Origin: Pogonophryne albipinna
Lineage: Eukaryota; Chordata; Actinopteri; Perciformes; Artedidraconidae
Direction: 5' to 3'
Assembly (NCBI GenBank): GCA_028583405.1
Contig: CM053256.1
Span: 23,471,325 to 23,535,324 of the forward strand
Length of the DNA: 64,000 bases
A program made the translations under genes and the position numbers. This document shows positions 1 through 11,600 of this stretch, piece by piece. The notes under the pieces were generated by a model. The model ran no database searches, had not been told where the DNA came from, and saw only the letters and a program-made list of their open reading frames with translations. How positions within the stretch are numbered: the stretch's first letter is position 1; the number at the start of each line of letters is the position of its first letter.

Positions 1-478
1 GGAGCAGTTTGGGTTAAGTATCTTGCCCGAGGACACGTCTAATTGTTGACTGCAGTGGCTAAAACTCCAACCACCGACCATCCGATTGGTAGACAAGAAC
101 ATTAACTCACAGACACCCAATCAGATATTGTTATTTTCCATACTGCCTTATCGGTAAAAAATCCCAAGAAAGTAACCAATATTTCTACATCTGTGTTACA
201 AATACGGATTAACCCTGAAAAGAAGGTTGTGTAATACAGGACTCTGTGGAGTGAGTGTTTTGCTGGTTCACCCAGGTGGCGTGCCTTATCTCGAGCACCC
301 ATGTGAGTTGGCCCTTTTTTTTTTTGCAACACATGTTGGCTCAGAGTTAAAGCATGAGGCCATTACTGATGTGACACAAAGGGAGTGGGGTTCTCTGGGT
401 AGGGAAGCCCTTGGCTGTAGGAAAACACTCTCTTACCCCCTGAGAGGGAGGACAACAACAGTGTGTTGTTAGGCCTAC

Positions 479-603
479 CTGCTTGATGTAAACTCCAGTC
501 CGGGCAAACACATCCACCAGCTCAGGGTGCTGCCGGCTCTCCTGATTACCATGGCCCAGACTGAAGTTAGTATTGTTTCCCCATGTGTACACCTCAGTTG
601 GAT
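479..603 (-). CDS. ibtk: ibtk, third coding exon (start of RCC1 region)
   Basis: This 125-bp exon completes the split Asp codon and reads DPTEVYTWGNNTNFSLGHG, then HPELVDVFARTGVYIKQ. YTWG...N..LGHG is the RCC1-repeat signature, and the segment matches the IBTK transition from ankyrin to RCC1 repeats. The acceptor is TTACAG before 603 and the donor is CAG/GTAGGC, with the exon ending at 479. The three exons together give 546 bp, exactly 182 codons. The remaining RCC1, BTB and C-terminal exons lie beyond position 1 of the window. Confidence 0.92.
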
Positions 604-2006
604 CTGTAATTAGGAAGAAAAGACACAATTATAGGCTCAGCCACAACACTGCCTCTACATGCAGCTTGGTTAAACCAGTGGTCTTTTCTGCCATTAAAAA
701 GTATGGCTATTTTGTTGACAACAAGGGAACTAAAAGTGCTCTTTATATCATACAAAAGAAAGAAATACACATATGGCATTTAAATAGGAATGTACAAAGT
801 TAATATAAAATAGAAGGCATTAATAACACAAAATACAATACAATTGATGAAATAGAAAGATGTCCAGTTAATCCTTAGTGGAGTGGGTACTTCATCCTTT
901 TCTATAACGGAAAAAAACCAAATCATAGCAACTAGAAAGACTTGTGATGTAGCACAGGGAGAATCAAATACCTTGCATTGTACAAGTGTGAGACACACAA
1001 TTAAACAGGATTTTTAACAGTGACTGCCAGTTTTAATGAGCCTGGTGACTCTTGACTAACTAATAGTTTCATCAGCAATGTCTGAAAATTGAACCAAAAC
1101 ATCTACAAACAAGCTTCTTTGATATGAGGTAAATGACTACGATAACAACCACAAGCCCAAATGTGTTGGTCTCACAACCAATGAGTTCTGTATTCAACAA
1201 CTGAAACAATGTAGTTTCCATTTCTTCACACTTTATGCACCTTAGATATAGAAAAAGTTGTGCCAGATGTCAACTTGAGTCAGCAACTTTCTGATACCCT
1301 TTAATTTACTATCCCTGTGACCTTAAAATATACAAATTGGAGGGCAGGAGAAAAAAGTATAATGAGGATTATAGGTTTATATTGAAGTTGGAAAAAATAT
1401 GAATAAAACTGTGATTTTATCGGATGTGGCTTTAGGACTCAGCACACCAACGTTTGTATCTTCACCTGGGTACACTTTATTATTATTTTAATTCACTCAA
1501 TATATATTATTCAATTTTCATTCCGTGTTACTATGTGAATGTTTATTATATGCAAATGTATAATAGAAATCGGATAACCTTATGAAATGTTATCCGATTT
1601 CTTGTTGACATGTTATGCAATATTTCAGTAACGTGCAATTCAAAAAGGGGAAAAGGCAAAAAAAATGGTCACAGAAAGAAAAAATAAGTCATCAGCTTTT
1701 CTTACCGGTGTTTTTGAACACTACATGTGCTGGACGGTCCTTCATTGTAAGGTCCAGAACAGAGAGGCCCTCCTTGTCCTGTGTGGATAAAAGTCCTCCA
1801 TGCTGGAGCAATGCAAAGAAAAAGAAGATCATTGAAATTAAGTCGAAAATCTTAAAAATGAGCAAGGAATAATCTTATTTCATTTTTCCTTCCATCTTTC
1901 CCATATTGTTGAGTTACATAAATGTTTACTACATGGGACTACTTAAATTGGAGCACCTTGCACAGTTGAGAGCCCATTTTTTTGGTGATCCACGTTAATA
2001 ACATAC
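604..2006 (-). other. ibtk introns (604-1705 and 1803-2006)
   Basis: AT-rich intronic DNA lies between the three ibtk coding exons. The larger intron (1102 bp) holds a perfect 13-bp inverted repeat at 1566-1578/1589-1601 with a 10-nt loop. I see no other gene or clear mobile element in these introns. Confidence 0.75.
1706..1802 (-). CDS. ibtk: ibtk, second coding exon
   Basis: This 97-bp exon is bounded by a good acceptor (pyrimidine-rich tract then CTCCAG, next base at 1802) and donor (exon ends at 1706, followed by GTAAG). It joins in frame to the preceding exon and reads HGGLLSTQDKEGLSVLDLTM then KDRPAHVVFKNT, which continues the ankyrin region of IBTK. The exon ends one base into an Asp codon that is completed by the next exon. 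This phase match supports the model. The exon is too short to stand out as a reading frame and is recognised by homology and splice sites. Confidence 0.9.
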
Positions 2007-2330
2007 CTTGACCAAAGATATGAGACAGTGGATATGTCCGTAGAAGGCGCTGCGATGCACAGCTGTCCAGCCAGACTCCTTATCCTTCGCCATCGGGTCA
2101 GCACTCTTGCTCACCAGCAGCCACTCCAGCAGGATCTTCTTTCCCAGGGAGGATGCAAGGTGCAGGGCTGTGCGACCAAAGGCATCCCGCAAGGTGGCTG
2201 CATTGTAGCAGTGTGAGCTCAAGAACGCCCTCAGCTGCCCCTCAGAGCCACCGGTCAGAGCCGCTACCACCTCTTCCGCATGCTGCTGTGAGCGGCATTT
2301 GGGGGTGCAGTCCTGCACTGCCATACTCAT
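2007..2330 (-). CDS. ibtk: ibtk, first coding exon (inhibitor of Bruton tyrosine kinase, N-terminus)
   Basis: IBTK binds BTK and also serves as a substrate adaptor for CUL3 ubiquitin ligase; the family protein has N-terminal ankyrin repeats, RCC1 repeats and BTB domains. This exon encodes the start and the ankyrin region. Reading the minus strand from ATG at 2330-2328, the peptide begins MSMAVQDCTPKCRSQQHAEE, closely matching the vertebrate IBTK start, and goes on with DAFGRTALHLASSLGKK and ESGWTAVHRSAFYGH, which are ankyrin-type motifs. It ends in CLISLVK at a splice donor (exon ends at 2007, intron begins GTATG at 2006). The open frame extends upstream of 2330, but this Met is chosen because family homology begins here. 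The gene runs off the left edge of the window. The call rests on remembered family sequence. Confidence 0.93.
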
Positions 2331-4020
2331 GATGACCGCCACCAAAATCCTCACCGTGAACCCTACTCTCTTCTGTCTAACAAAGTCCCCTTGACAGCCC
2401 ACCACCCACAATTGCAAAACAACTTTAAAAACAAGACCATGCGATGTAACAAATCAAAAACACTGTCACTAAAAAAGTGAACTATAGCTGCTCTCCAAGA
2501 AAAAAATATATATATAAGAAAAAAATACGTGTCAACAAAAGGTGGAAATGGTTTGGAGTGCTAGAATTGTGCTTGTGTTGGGGTTCCACCGCACCCTAGC
2601 GATCCCCAGAGCCCCCTTGCGACTTGTTTCAGTCGACCATCTCAACCAAGAGTTGAACACAAACTAAGGTGCTTCCTGCATTCAATGGCATCGAGAATTC
2701 AATAAATACAAAAACTCTTGTGCTTTTTATACAAAAATGTACATTTCAATGTTTGCAAAAATAGTTTTTTCCTCTAAAGATACTTAATAATTTACAAAAG
2801 GCAATAATTTAAACAACCCTCTGACCTTCTCTTACAGCAGTCCATCAAACTTGAGGGGAAAGGCCTCCTTTCCCCCCAAAATTCTCACTTTCCTTTTCAA
2901 AACTCCATAATTGTAGAGTGCACCTGAGGAAGAAAATATGAGTCATCAGTGAGAAACAATGGCATACATTCACACTGTGCGCACAAGCAAACTGCTAAAT
3001 AAGCGCAGCTTTGGGTGCAGGGCGCAAACAATAGATGATCCAAAACTGCGAGTGCAAAGGTCAAAGCTAGTTTAGCCTACATAGTAGTATACCAAAGCAC
3101 AGATCAGCTAAGTTGACATATTTTGCTAGATAGCTATTTGACAATGCTGTGCACATACGATTGGGACGAAATAGACAAAAAGGACCCATATGCAATTATT
3201 TTGCACATTGGTAATTTTGCACATTGGTAAACTGATGTTGCCTAAAGAGCAGTATTATGTAACAGGCTACGTTATTCGAGTTAGCAATAGCTGGTTTGTT
3301 TCCATGTCGGCTGCACCACATTCAACCCCCATGGTATCTGCGTAACACAACTGTGCTATTTAAGAAACTGTGACGCCTTTTCTCTATTAGAATAAGATAA
3401 AAACACTTGTATTTCCCACTTAAATTACTTAACTGCAAGCAGGCTATGGCACGGACAGCTAAATACTTCAGCCAAGTATTAGCTCATACTGCCCAAGCTG
3501 GATAACTCTATGCATCACCTTAAAAGAGAATAGGTTGCAATACCTTTCAATATCTGACCAGTTACTACAGTTGAGATGGGCAAAAGCATCTATAAATAGG
3601 TAAAGTTAGGTTTGTCAAGTGTTGTTAGCTATCGCTAGTTGGTTATAGCTTGGCAGCTAGCTTGACTGACACATCACCGAAAGCTAGCGTCAGCGAGCTG
3701 TTTTGCTATGGAAAACTAATGTCGTATCATGTCTTACCTTCCGCTAGTTACGGAAAAAAGAGGACATGGAGAAAGTTGCATCAACGACGTACATCCACTG
3801 TGTCATTACTAAGAATAGGAGAAGATAACGGTTTTTTTTCCCCAATGATGCTATATCTGACAGCACTGACTGCTAGCCTGAATCCCTGCAGGTTAGATAA
3901 AAACCTTCTTTAATGTCGAGACTTCTGATTGGTCGGGAAGTGTGCATCCCAGTATTCTATTGGTTGATATGTTTAGGGTATTAGCTGATCAGTGTGCTGT
4001 TTCTGTAGCCATGATGTCCT
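2331..4020 (-). promoter_or_regulatory. ibtk 5' UTR/promoter region (position inferred)
   Basis: This is the region upstream of the ibtk start codon. Two ATTGG boxes near 3929 and 3959 read as CCAAT boxes on the minus strand, so the ibtk promoter plausibly lies near 3.6-4.0 kb with a non-coding first exon downstream of it. A candidate donor on the minus strand (CTCAG/GTGCAC) occurs near 2920. The transcription start cannot be fixed from sequence alone. I see no mobile element here. Confidence 0.3.
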
Positions 4021-6480
4021 GGGATATATTTATTTAGTATTTTTGTAATATACATTGATTAATAATAAAAAGAAAAATGACAAAACATATTTGAAAAGTT
4101 ATTTGTACGTATTTATTCATTTTTTGTGTGTGGGTTTCCTCAATTGTATTGTGTTGCTGTGGTTTTTCATACTTTACATTTATTGTTTGAAAAGAGAAAT
4201 CAATAAAAAATATAAGAAAATACAAATAAAAGAACGTGATACAATTCTTAGAAACGAAACATGTTAATCAAAAATACTATACCTTTTCTTAAATCTTAAA
4301 TGGTACAAGAAGACAAGACTTCTTAGGATTAATTTACAATTTGACAATTAAATGCATTCATTAATAAACAGTCTCTTTTTTAATTAATCTTGCTTAGCTG
4401 CAAACCAGTGTAAGAGTTGTTTAATAATGTCTGCACAAGAAAGACACAATAATTGAAAAAGATAACTTGATATTCCCCATAAAACCTATTTCATGAGCAA
4501 AAGTAGAGGTAAAACGTTTGCAGATTCTCTCCAAGAGCATCACGTCAGTCAACAAAGTTCCAACAGAAAGACTTCAGGTGGAGTATCACTTACAGCCTTG
4601 ATCCAGGTTTCATGGAATTACTCTAATTATTGTCTCATTCACCCTTGCTAAGAATAGGAAGGGGTCGAATGAGGGTAAAGCTAGGGTTACACTGGATCTA
4701 CACTGGGGGGCTTCCAAATATGAGATATTGATGAGCATGTCCTCCCTCACCATTCATGCATGAACACAGCCACAGTTCTTGCAGACAACTACAAGGTCAC
4801 TGCCACTCAAGTAATTACCTAAAGAGATAAAGGACACTTCAAGGTTTACTAAAACAAATGTTACATTTATCATATTTAAGTAAATTTACTAAAGTAAAGT
4901 TACACATATGACAATATTGTTTTGTATTTTGTTCTGATGTCACTTTATACTACAAATACAATTCAAACTTTACAAAAATGATTTTTCAATGAATCGATTA
5001 ATTGAGTTAATTGTTTTTTCTGCTTTTGCATTATTGCGTAAGTAATAATCCATTGATACAACAGTGAGGAGAAATGTTCATTCTGACTTTAAATAATTTA
5101 GGTCAATTTTCAGGAAGAAACCCGAAAAGATTATGTACCAAAATGGCTGTTTGCAGAAAACACATTAGACTCTTTGAGAAAGTTGTTAAAATTAGGGGGG
5201 GGGGGGGGGGGTTGGGTCCCTTTCCTATAGTGTGTTATGTAGGTTGTTGTGCATGTAAATGGTCTGACAGGCTAAGGCTGAAATCCCAAGTTCCCAAACA
5301 CTCCCCACTTGGCTGAAACGCCCCCATTGGATTATTTTGAGTACTTCTGTAACATAGCGACATCACTATGTAACACTCTCGCTTTATAGCGCTCCAACAC
5401 ATTATACGTATAGGGTAAGGGGCGGGACATCGCTAAGCGGTTTACAAATCACAACAGAGCCAGGCAGCTAACAGAGCATGTCACAGTAGAACTACAAAAT
5501 ACAAATATGAAATCTGAAAATGAGAATAAGCACCTTTATCCAAATTATTACAAGTTATTTTCCCTTTGCTGATTTTGGCCTTGCTGTCTGTGTTTCTGTG
5601 TTATATGGAGATAAAAGTTGACATGTGATAAATCTTTAAAAATCCTTCCCCCCTTTCATTGGGTATAGTGTGTAGACTCATATAATCATCAAAAGGGACT
5701 CTGTCTTTCAGCAGTAAATGATGGGTCCAGCAAAGTGACATTAACAAAGGATCGGTTGATAAATGTGATTCCTCTGAGTTTCTTTTTGGTTTCTTGAGTC
5801 CTTTAGGCCATGTGTGTTTTTTTACACAAAGTGTTTTGTACAACTAGATCCCGTATCATACATTATTTTTGATAGTAATCAGTGTTTAGCAATGTTGGCT
5901 GGTTTAACTCACAGACTGTATTTTACTTGATATGTTTTGGATTATCCCAAATGTACAACCAAGTTTTTTTTTTAACTAAACACTTGCAACCAGTAAGGTA
6001 TTAAATCCAATAACGTACATTAAATTGATGAAGTGATTAAATTAGTCACTTGTTACATGTATAAAAGGCTAGTCATCTTAAAAGTAAAAATACCCACACT
6101 GCAAACACCATTATGTAAACACATCTTATTTCCTCTGAACATAGGTATATGTTTGGTAATGATTAATATTGGATTGCAAAAAATCATGACGTTTTGTAAA
6201 TGTCTTATGAGAACACATCTTTTCTTTCATTATATTATAGTCTGCACATAGTGAGGTTGAATTGTTCGTCACTGGAGCTCCCTCAGGGACCCCTAGAGGT
6301 CCCTGGTCCCCAAGACACTGGCTCACTTTCTGCAGCAGCAGAACTAATATGCTACGGGTCATTTGAGGGAATTAGTTACCATTTTTACAATTATATCTTA
6401 AGCTACCAAAGTAATTTACATATTTAAAAAAACCTATGTGGCATAATCGTGAGTGGAAAATTAAATCTAAGTCAGAACGA
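4021..6480. other. intergenic region between divergent ibtk and tpbg
   Basis: AT-rich DNA that includes one decayed repeat (about 5175-5540, listed separately) with an 18-19-bp G run near 5192. There is no supported coding region; the short open frames are AT-rich and match no family that I recognise. Confidence 0.5.
5175..5540 (-). repeat. decayed copy of the TTAA-flanked MITE family also present at 25112-25598
   Basis: The segment around 5215-5275 is the approximate reverse complement of 25500-25580: both contain a block with ACACACTA, a run like CATTTACATGCAC and CAGACC. The 5285-5325 part corresponds to 25270-25285 plus 25476-25500. The right end (5508-5537) loosely matches the family terminus, while the left end is disrupted by the poly-G run. 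Confidence 0.55.
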
Positions 6481-6684
6481 AACTTGTAAGGGGTTCAGTT
6501 CACCCCCCTTTTCTGGAAAATGGTATGCTCCCTCCTTCCAATGGTTTGCACTGTGCTGCTGTGTGTGTTTGGTCTTTCCCTCTAGACTCCCGACGTTTAG
6601 GAGAGAAGCGAGCTGGAAGTAGTAATACAAGGCACCTTTGGGAGACAAGGAGGAGGATTGTCTTTTTCAGAACCAGCTGTCCAA
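6481..6684 (+). promoter_or_regulatory. possible tpbg 5' UTR exon / promoter-proximal segment
   Basis: A consensus splice donor GTAAGT lies at 6685-6690, about 320 bp upstream of the tpbg coding region, so a non-coding first exon ending at 6684 is plausible. Vertebrate TPBG has a 5' UTR exon with the whole coding region in the next exon. The matching acceptor between 6690 and 7009 is not obvious, so the transcript could instead be unspliced here. Confidence 0.3.
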
Positions 6685-7008
6685 GTAAGTTATTTGCCGA
6701 TACGATTTTTTTTTTGCCGGGACAAGAAAAAATTACCTTGTCTTCTAAGGTTTTGAAACACACACGAAGAGGGAAAGCCTCGAAGTTTGCGAGCTTCGCC
6801 CACATCACCTTTATGGAAACGTAGACTTAACCCACACAAGGATGGTTTGGGGGTAGTTATATGGAGTCTGAGTTGGAACTGGGAGCCTTTTTCGAAAGGA
6901 TAGAGCCGGGAGACACAGTCGAAAAACTTTCCCAGGGGGTGGCTGCGTTGGATTGTTGCAAAGTAATTTTTACGCAAGGTCGGCGCACACTTATTTGTGC
7001 AATCCAAT

Positions 7009-8148
7009 ATGCGCCTGTTGAGCACGACGTGTGGACGTAAGCGCGGAGAAATCCAGGGAAGCAAACACATGTCCGTGATGATGCATTTTCTCTTCCTCCT
7101 CGCAGCCGTGCTGTCCTGTCACGGCTGTCCTAACAAATGCTTGTGCTTCTCCCAAACTGTGAAGTGCCAAAACCAGGACTTGGACGCGATTCCGCATTCT
7201 TTACCGGCCAACACCAAATTCCTGTTCGTCACAGGAAACAACATTTCCCATATCGGTGTGGACTCTTTCCCAACGAGCCTCGAAATGTTAACAGATCTCT
7301 ATCTCAGTGGGAATCAGATGGAGACTGTGGATGCTATGGTATTTGACAACTTGCCCAACCTTGTGCGGTTGGACCTGAGCAACAACGATATCCAGACTTT
7401 CAGTGGAAGAGCTTTCCTTCTTGAAAATAAAGTGCAGCTCTTGAACCTCAGCAGGTCTTTCCACAACCACTCCTCCATGGATGTGCTGCAAAGTGTCCTA
7501 CAGAGTGGAAACCTCGTCCAGCTGACGGCGTTGGACCTGTCTAACAACGACCTCGTGATTCTTCCCGATGATATCTTCAACAGCCTCTCCAGCCTGGTGA
7601 CCCTCAGCCTGCAGAACAGCTCCATCATCTCCATTCAGAACGGGACGCTGAGGGCGCCCCCGCTTCTTGAACTTGACCTGAGGGACAACAGCCTGAGGGA
7701 TCTTCCCGCCACCTCCATGGAGGAGTTCGACCTCAAGCCCGCTCTCCTCATCCGTCTGTCGGGGAACCCGTGGCGATGCGACTGCTTCATCGACGACATG
7801 CTGCTGTGGCTGAAGAACTCCACTCAGGTCGTTGACGTGCACAACCTGACCTGTTCCGACCCTGAGGCCCTGAGGCGCCAGCCGCTCCTGCAGCTGGATC
7901 CGGCCCGGCTGAAGTGTTTGGGCGACATGGAGGGCGTGCTGGAGACTTCGTATGTCTTCTTGGGGCTGGTGCTGGCCCTGATTGGTGTCATATTCCTGCT
8001 GGTGCTCTACCTGAACAGAAAAGGCATCAAGCGTTGGATGTACAACATCCGGGACGCTTGTAGGGACCACATGGAGGGGTACCATTACAGGTATGAGATA
8101 AACTCTGACCCTCGGTTGGCCAACCTAAGCATCAACTCGGATGTGTGA
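7009..8148 (+). CDS. tpbg: tpbg, trophoblast glycoprotein (5T4/WAIF1), single-exon coding region
   Basis: Type I plasma-membrane leucine-rich-repeat glycoprotein; the family is known as the 5T4 oncofetal antigen and as a Wnt/beta-catenin modulator (WAIF1). The protein is 379 aa from ATG 7009 (A at -3). Later in-frame ATGs at 7069, 7078 and 7081 lie closer to the hydrophobic signal peptide MHFLFLLAAVLSCHG and are alternatives. The LRR N-cap has cysteines in CPNKCLCFSQTVKC (about residues 40-53), followed by LxxLxLxxN repeats, an LRR C-cap NPWRCDCFIDDMLLWL (about 252 on), a membrane segment SYVFLGLVLALIGVIFLLVL (about 314-333) and a tail that includes RDACRDHMEGYHYRYEI and ends in SDV. The tail is nearly identical to mammalian TPBG and ends in a PDZ-ligand-like motif. 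There are several N-glycosylation sequons. The frame is intact. Fish have tpbga/tpbgb paralogues; I cannot assign which one this is. Confidence 0.95.
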   Translation: MRLLSTTCGRKRGEIQGSKHMSVMMHFLFLLAAVLSCHGCPNKCLCFSQTVKCQNQDLDAIPHSLPANTKFLFVTGNNISHIGVDSFPTSLEMLTDLYLSGNQMETVDAMVFDNLPNLVRLDLSNNDIQTFSGRAFLLENKVQLLNLSRSFHNHSSMDVLQSVLQSGNLVQLTALDLSNNDLVILPDDIFNSLSSLVTLSLQNSSIISIQNGTLRAPPLLELDLRDNSLRDLPATSMEEFDLKPALLIRLSGNPWRCDCFIDDMLLWLKNSTQVVDVHNLTCSDPEALRRQPLLQLDPARLKCLGDMEGVLETSYVFLGLVLALIGVIFLLVLYLNRKGIKRWMYNIRDACRDHMEGYHYRYEINSDPRLANLSINSDV

Positions 8149-8680
8149 GCGAGGACGGGACACTGTCTGGGAGCCCTCAGTGAGATATTGAATGAATTTG
8201 CATGAAAGTCTTCCCCCCCTTTCCCCCCATGATGCTATTCAGATTTGACATCTGTGATAATTAACCCCAATCTCAACCTGCATTCTACCACTGCCGCATG
8301 TCCAAAACAAGTAGCTGGCAGCTGTGATGTCTACTCTTGTGTAAACATTGCATGGACAATGAATTCTGGCAAAAACATTTTTTTCAGAGTTATTTTTACT
8401 TTTTCCTAAAGGAGAAACAAATCCAGTACTTTTTTTAAGTGGAAGAAAACGCATATTGCATCCCTTTCTCATTATGCCTCTCTCGCTGCCGAGAAATGCT
8501 CTACTGCTTGTTTATGAGTTTGTTATTTTTAATACGTGACTTTGTGATATACAGTATGCCTACTTTTTGAATGATTATAGTGCACATTGCATAGTTTCTG
8601 GATTTAGTAGGTAGATGTAATTGCTCTTTTTTTCTGTGAAGATATTCGGATAAATAAAATGCCTCTGGATTGCTGGCATC
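8149..8680 (+). other. tpbg 3' UTR
   Basis: Non-coding stretch directly after the tpbg stop codon, running to about 20 bp past the AATAAA hexamer at 8653-8658. The true cleavage site is inferred. Confidence 0.6.
8653..8658 (+). terminator. putative tpbg polyadenylation signal AATAAA
   Basis: Canonical AATAAA about 505 bp downstream of the tpbg stop codon, followed by a T/G-containing stretch (TCTGTCTCG). It is the first canonical hexamer after the stop that I noticed. Confidence 0.55.
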
Positions 8681-8689
8681 TGTCTCGAC

Positions 8690-11600
8690 TAAGGACCTTC
8701 AATCAAAAAAGATAGGAGTGTTTTTCTAAGGGCTTTGACTTACTGTAGGAGACACTCATTCCATCCTGAGGCAGTGCAACAGCTGACATGATCCAACGCT
8801 GTAGCCGTGGAGTCAACATCTGGGGGGACGAAATCTGACCCCCTGCTTCCCTAACCCAAGAAACATTGCCTGCCTTACAAACACCAGCGTTAATGTGACA
8901 AAAACATATTCTTACATTAAGCCCTTTTTGATCAGCCGTCTTAAGCAGGAAATTGTAAGAAACACATGTTTGCAATGGTAGGCAAGATCTTCAGGTAACC
9001 TCCCAATGTGGCAGACATATTTTCCTTATATTAAGAAATATAGATATAAAAAGCAATCTGTTGGTTAAAAATAGTCTCAGATTAATGGGATATTTTATAT
9101 TTCTTCTGTGTTAAAGTAACTGTGTTTATTTTCACCTCCATGTCACTCCAGCATATACTGGACAAAATACACGCATTACAACTTAATACCAGAACCAGCA
9201 TATTGATAACATTTTCTCCTTGTTTCATACTGCTGTTTGTGTTTGTTTTGTATCGCAGCACAGCAATTATTTCACAGTAAATCTTACTCCAGTTGTCAAT
9301 GGCATTTATACTGTAGTATCCCTAATGCAACAATTAAGCAACTTTTCATTCATTACAACTTCCTGCAGCAGGAAAGTCAAATGTAAGAACTAGAATAGAG
9401 GGCATACTGTCTGCATTTAAATGAGCTTCCATCTGTTGGTCCATAGGTGATGAGGGTAGCAAACTTTTATCTCCGAACCAATTTGCTTCCTGCTGTGAGT
9501 CTGATAAAAAATCCTTGGTTCCCGGCTAATTCCCCCAAATATTGCGAGCTGCGATAAGTGGGCAGGTTTCACATTCAGCAGCCTCTACCAGTAGACTCCA
9601 TACAGCAGTTTAAATGAAAACCAGCTGCAAAAAAACTTGGAGAAACATGGTGTATGCCATTTCTTGGCACATGCAAATGAAGGCAAAGTGAACCCGTGGG
9701 GCGCGCGTAGAGGTATTATGGAAATGAGCTCAAGCAGCTTTTCATGTTACCCTGTTTTAGAGGAATTTGATTCTTTGGGAAAAAAAGTGTTTTCTATTAG
9801 CGGTTATACCAATTCAATGTCTATTTTCCAGTATAGTATGGATGAATAATGAATGTGTGGTATTTCTTTGAAGGGTATAGCATGCATGTTGCTGTCTAGC
9901 AGTCTAAATTAATGAAGATGTTTGTTGTGTCTGCACAATGACCTTCCTTGGCCCTTTTGAAAAGCACCTGGAAAGATAATGATTTCCATCTCCTTTTAGT
10001 TCTCACTCTTTTGCACACAATCATCTCTAAAACTGGCCTCACATAGCCTGCAACTTCGTGTAATTTGTGGTACGGCAGCATGTCTCCTGCAGGGTTCAGA
10101 GGCGTGCAGTAACATGGCATACCTTTGTATTTCAGTATGAGAATCCTTCATTCATCTTTCATCAGCGGATCTGTCTGATTACGTTGTTCGACGTGCGGAA
10201 GAGAAGCGCTGTGTAACATTCTGTGTCTGGTCTTCCGCTCTGGCTGGGTTTTAATAATCCCACATTTCTCCCGGCAAACACAGCAGCCGCTCAACTGTCT
10301 CTGTGGGCTCTAGACGTGCCGTCACACCTTCAGCTTCACACTTCCCGCCTGGAAAATATCTTTGTCTAGAGACGTTTATTTTCAGAAACAGCGTTTGCCA
10401 ATCTGTGTGGATAGGAGGAGTGTGTGGTTGTCTGTTATATTATGCAAGGTTTGTGTTTAATAGGATCATTATTTGTATTGGCAATAAAGCGAGTGCTCCC
10501 CTCTTAATCAAAAATATATACTTTTGCTTTTACCTGTAGTGCTACTTATCCATCTAGATTGTTTTGGTGAGTGTTGGGGATATGGGGTAAAGAGATGTCT
10601 GCCTTCTTTCTAATATAATGGAAATAGATTGTGGAGCTCAAAGTGACAAAAATAATGTATTTGAAAAACGAAACATGAATGTCTCTGTAAAAATGATGAC
10701 CCGGTTACTCAAGTTAATACACAGACCTTGTTGTGAGCAGTTTCATGAAGGAGCTATTTACTTTTCACCAAATTACATCCAGCAAGTTGGCACAAGAAGA
10801 CATTTTATTGTTATAGCAGTAACACATTACTACAGACTGCTCAATTAACCCAATAATGAATGGAGGCTTCTTTTCGACACTAGCATAGTGGTTCATTTAT
10901 TAGTATAACTTATATTTGTTTAGTGTTGTTCTCACCGGAGCCACCGAATTTGCGGTTGGTTGTGCATTCCGATATTAGCCAAGAGGGCTAAAAGTGTCCA
11001 GCACTCTTGAGCGCTGCATTACGCCAATTTTTCACATTCAGAAAAAAGAAAATGTTGTATTTTTGATTTTGGGATGAACTGTCCTTTCTTTAAGGTGTGT
11101 TTCTTAGACTTTTGATAGTCATACCTTAATATCTGGCTTTCATACAGCCTTGTAAGATTTTGATTTTGCAGGTAGATTTCAGCCTGTTAATCGGTTACAA
11201 GCAGTCGTTTCCTGAGTGGGGATTTTGTAATAGTTGCAGTTTCATTTTGGAAATGAATGGTCTCACTTCACACACTATTCCCCAAAGCAAGGCTTCCTTA
11301 CCTCTTTGTCCCAGGAGGAGTGTACAGGTGCAGGTGGCTGCTTACAACCTAATGTATCCACAGAGACTGTCAGTGAGTCCTCCTCACACACTCTGCAGAT
11401 TCATATTAAAGAATGATTTTGCCCAGCCACGCCTCGGGCCACGCTTGGCAGAGCAGGTGTAATTAGAGTGAGAAAAAAAGAGAAGCACGCAAGCTAGAGA
11501 GTGAATGGTTGAAGGGGAAGAAGAATGAGTGTTAGAGAGTGCTCTGTGTTCAAACACCTTCCCTGGATCACTCAGTGGCCTCTTTGTTCTTGTTAGCGCT

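Noticed and set aside
2331..2417. In-frame extension upstream of the ibtk start codon
   Set aside because: Homology to IBTK begins at the Met at 2330; the extension looks like translated 5' UTR.
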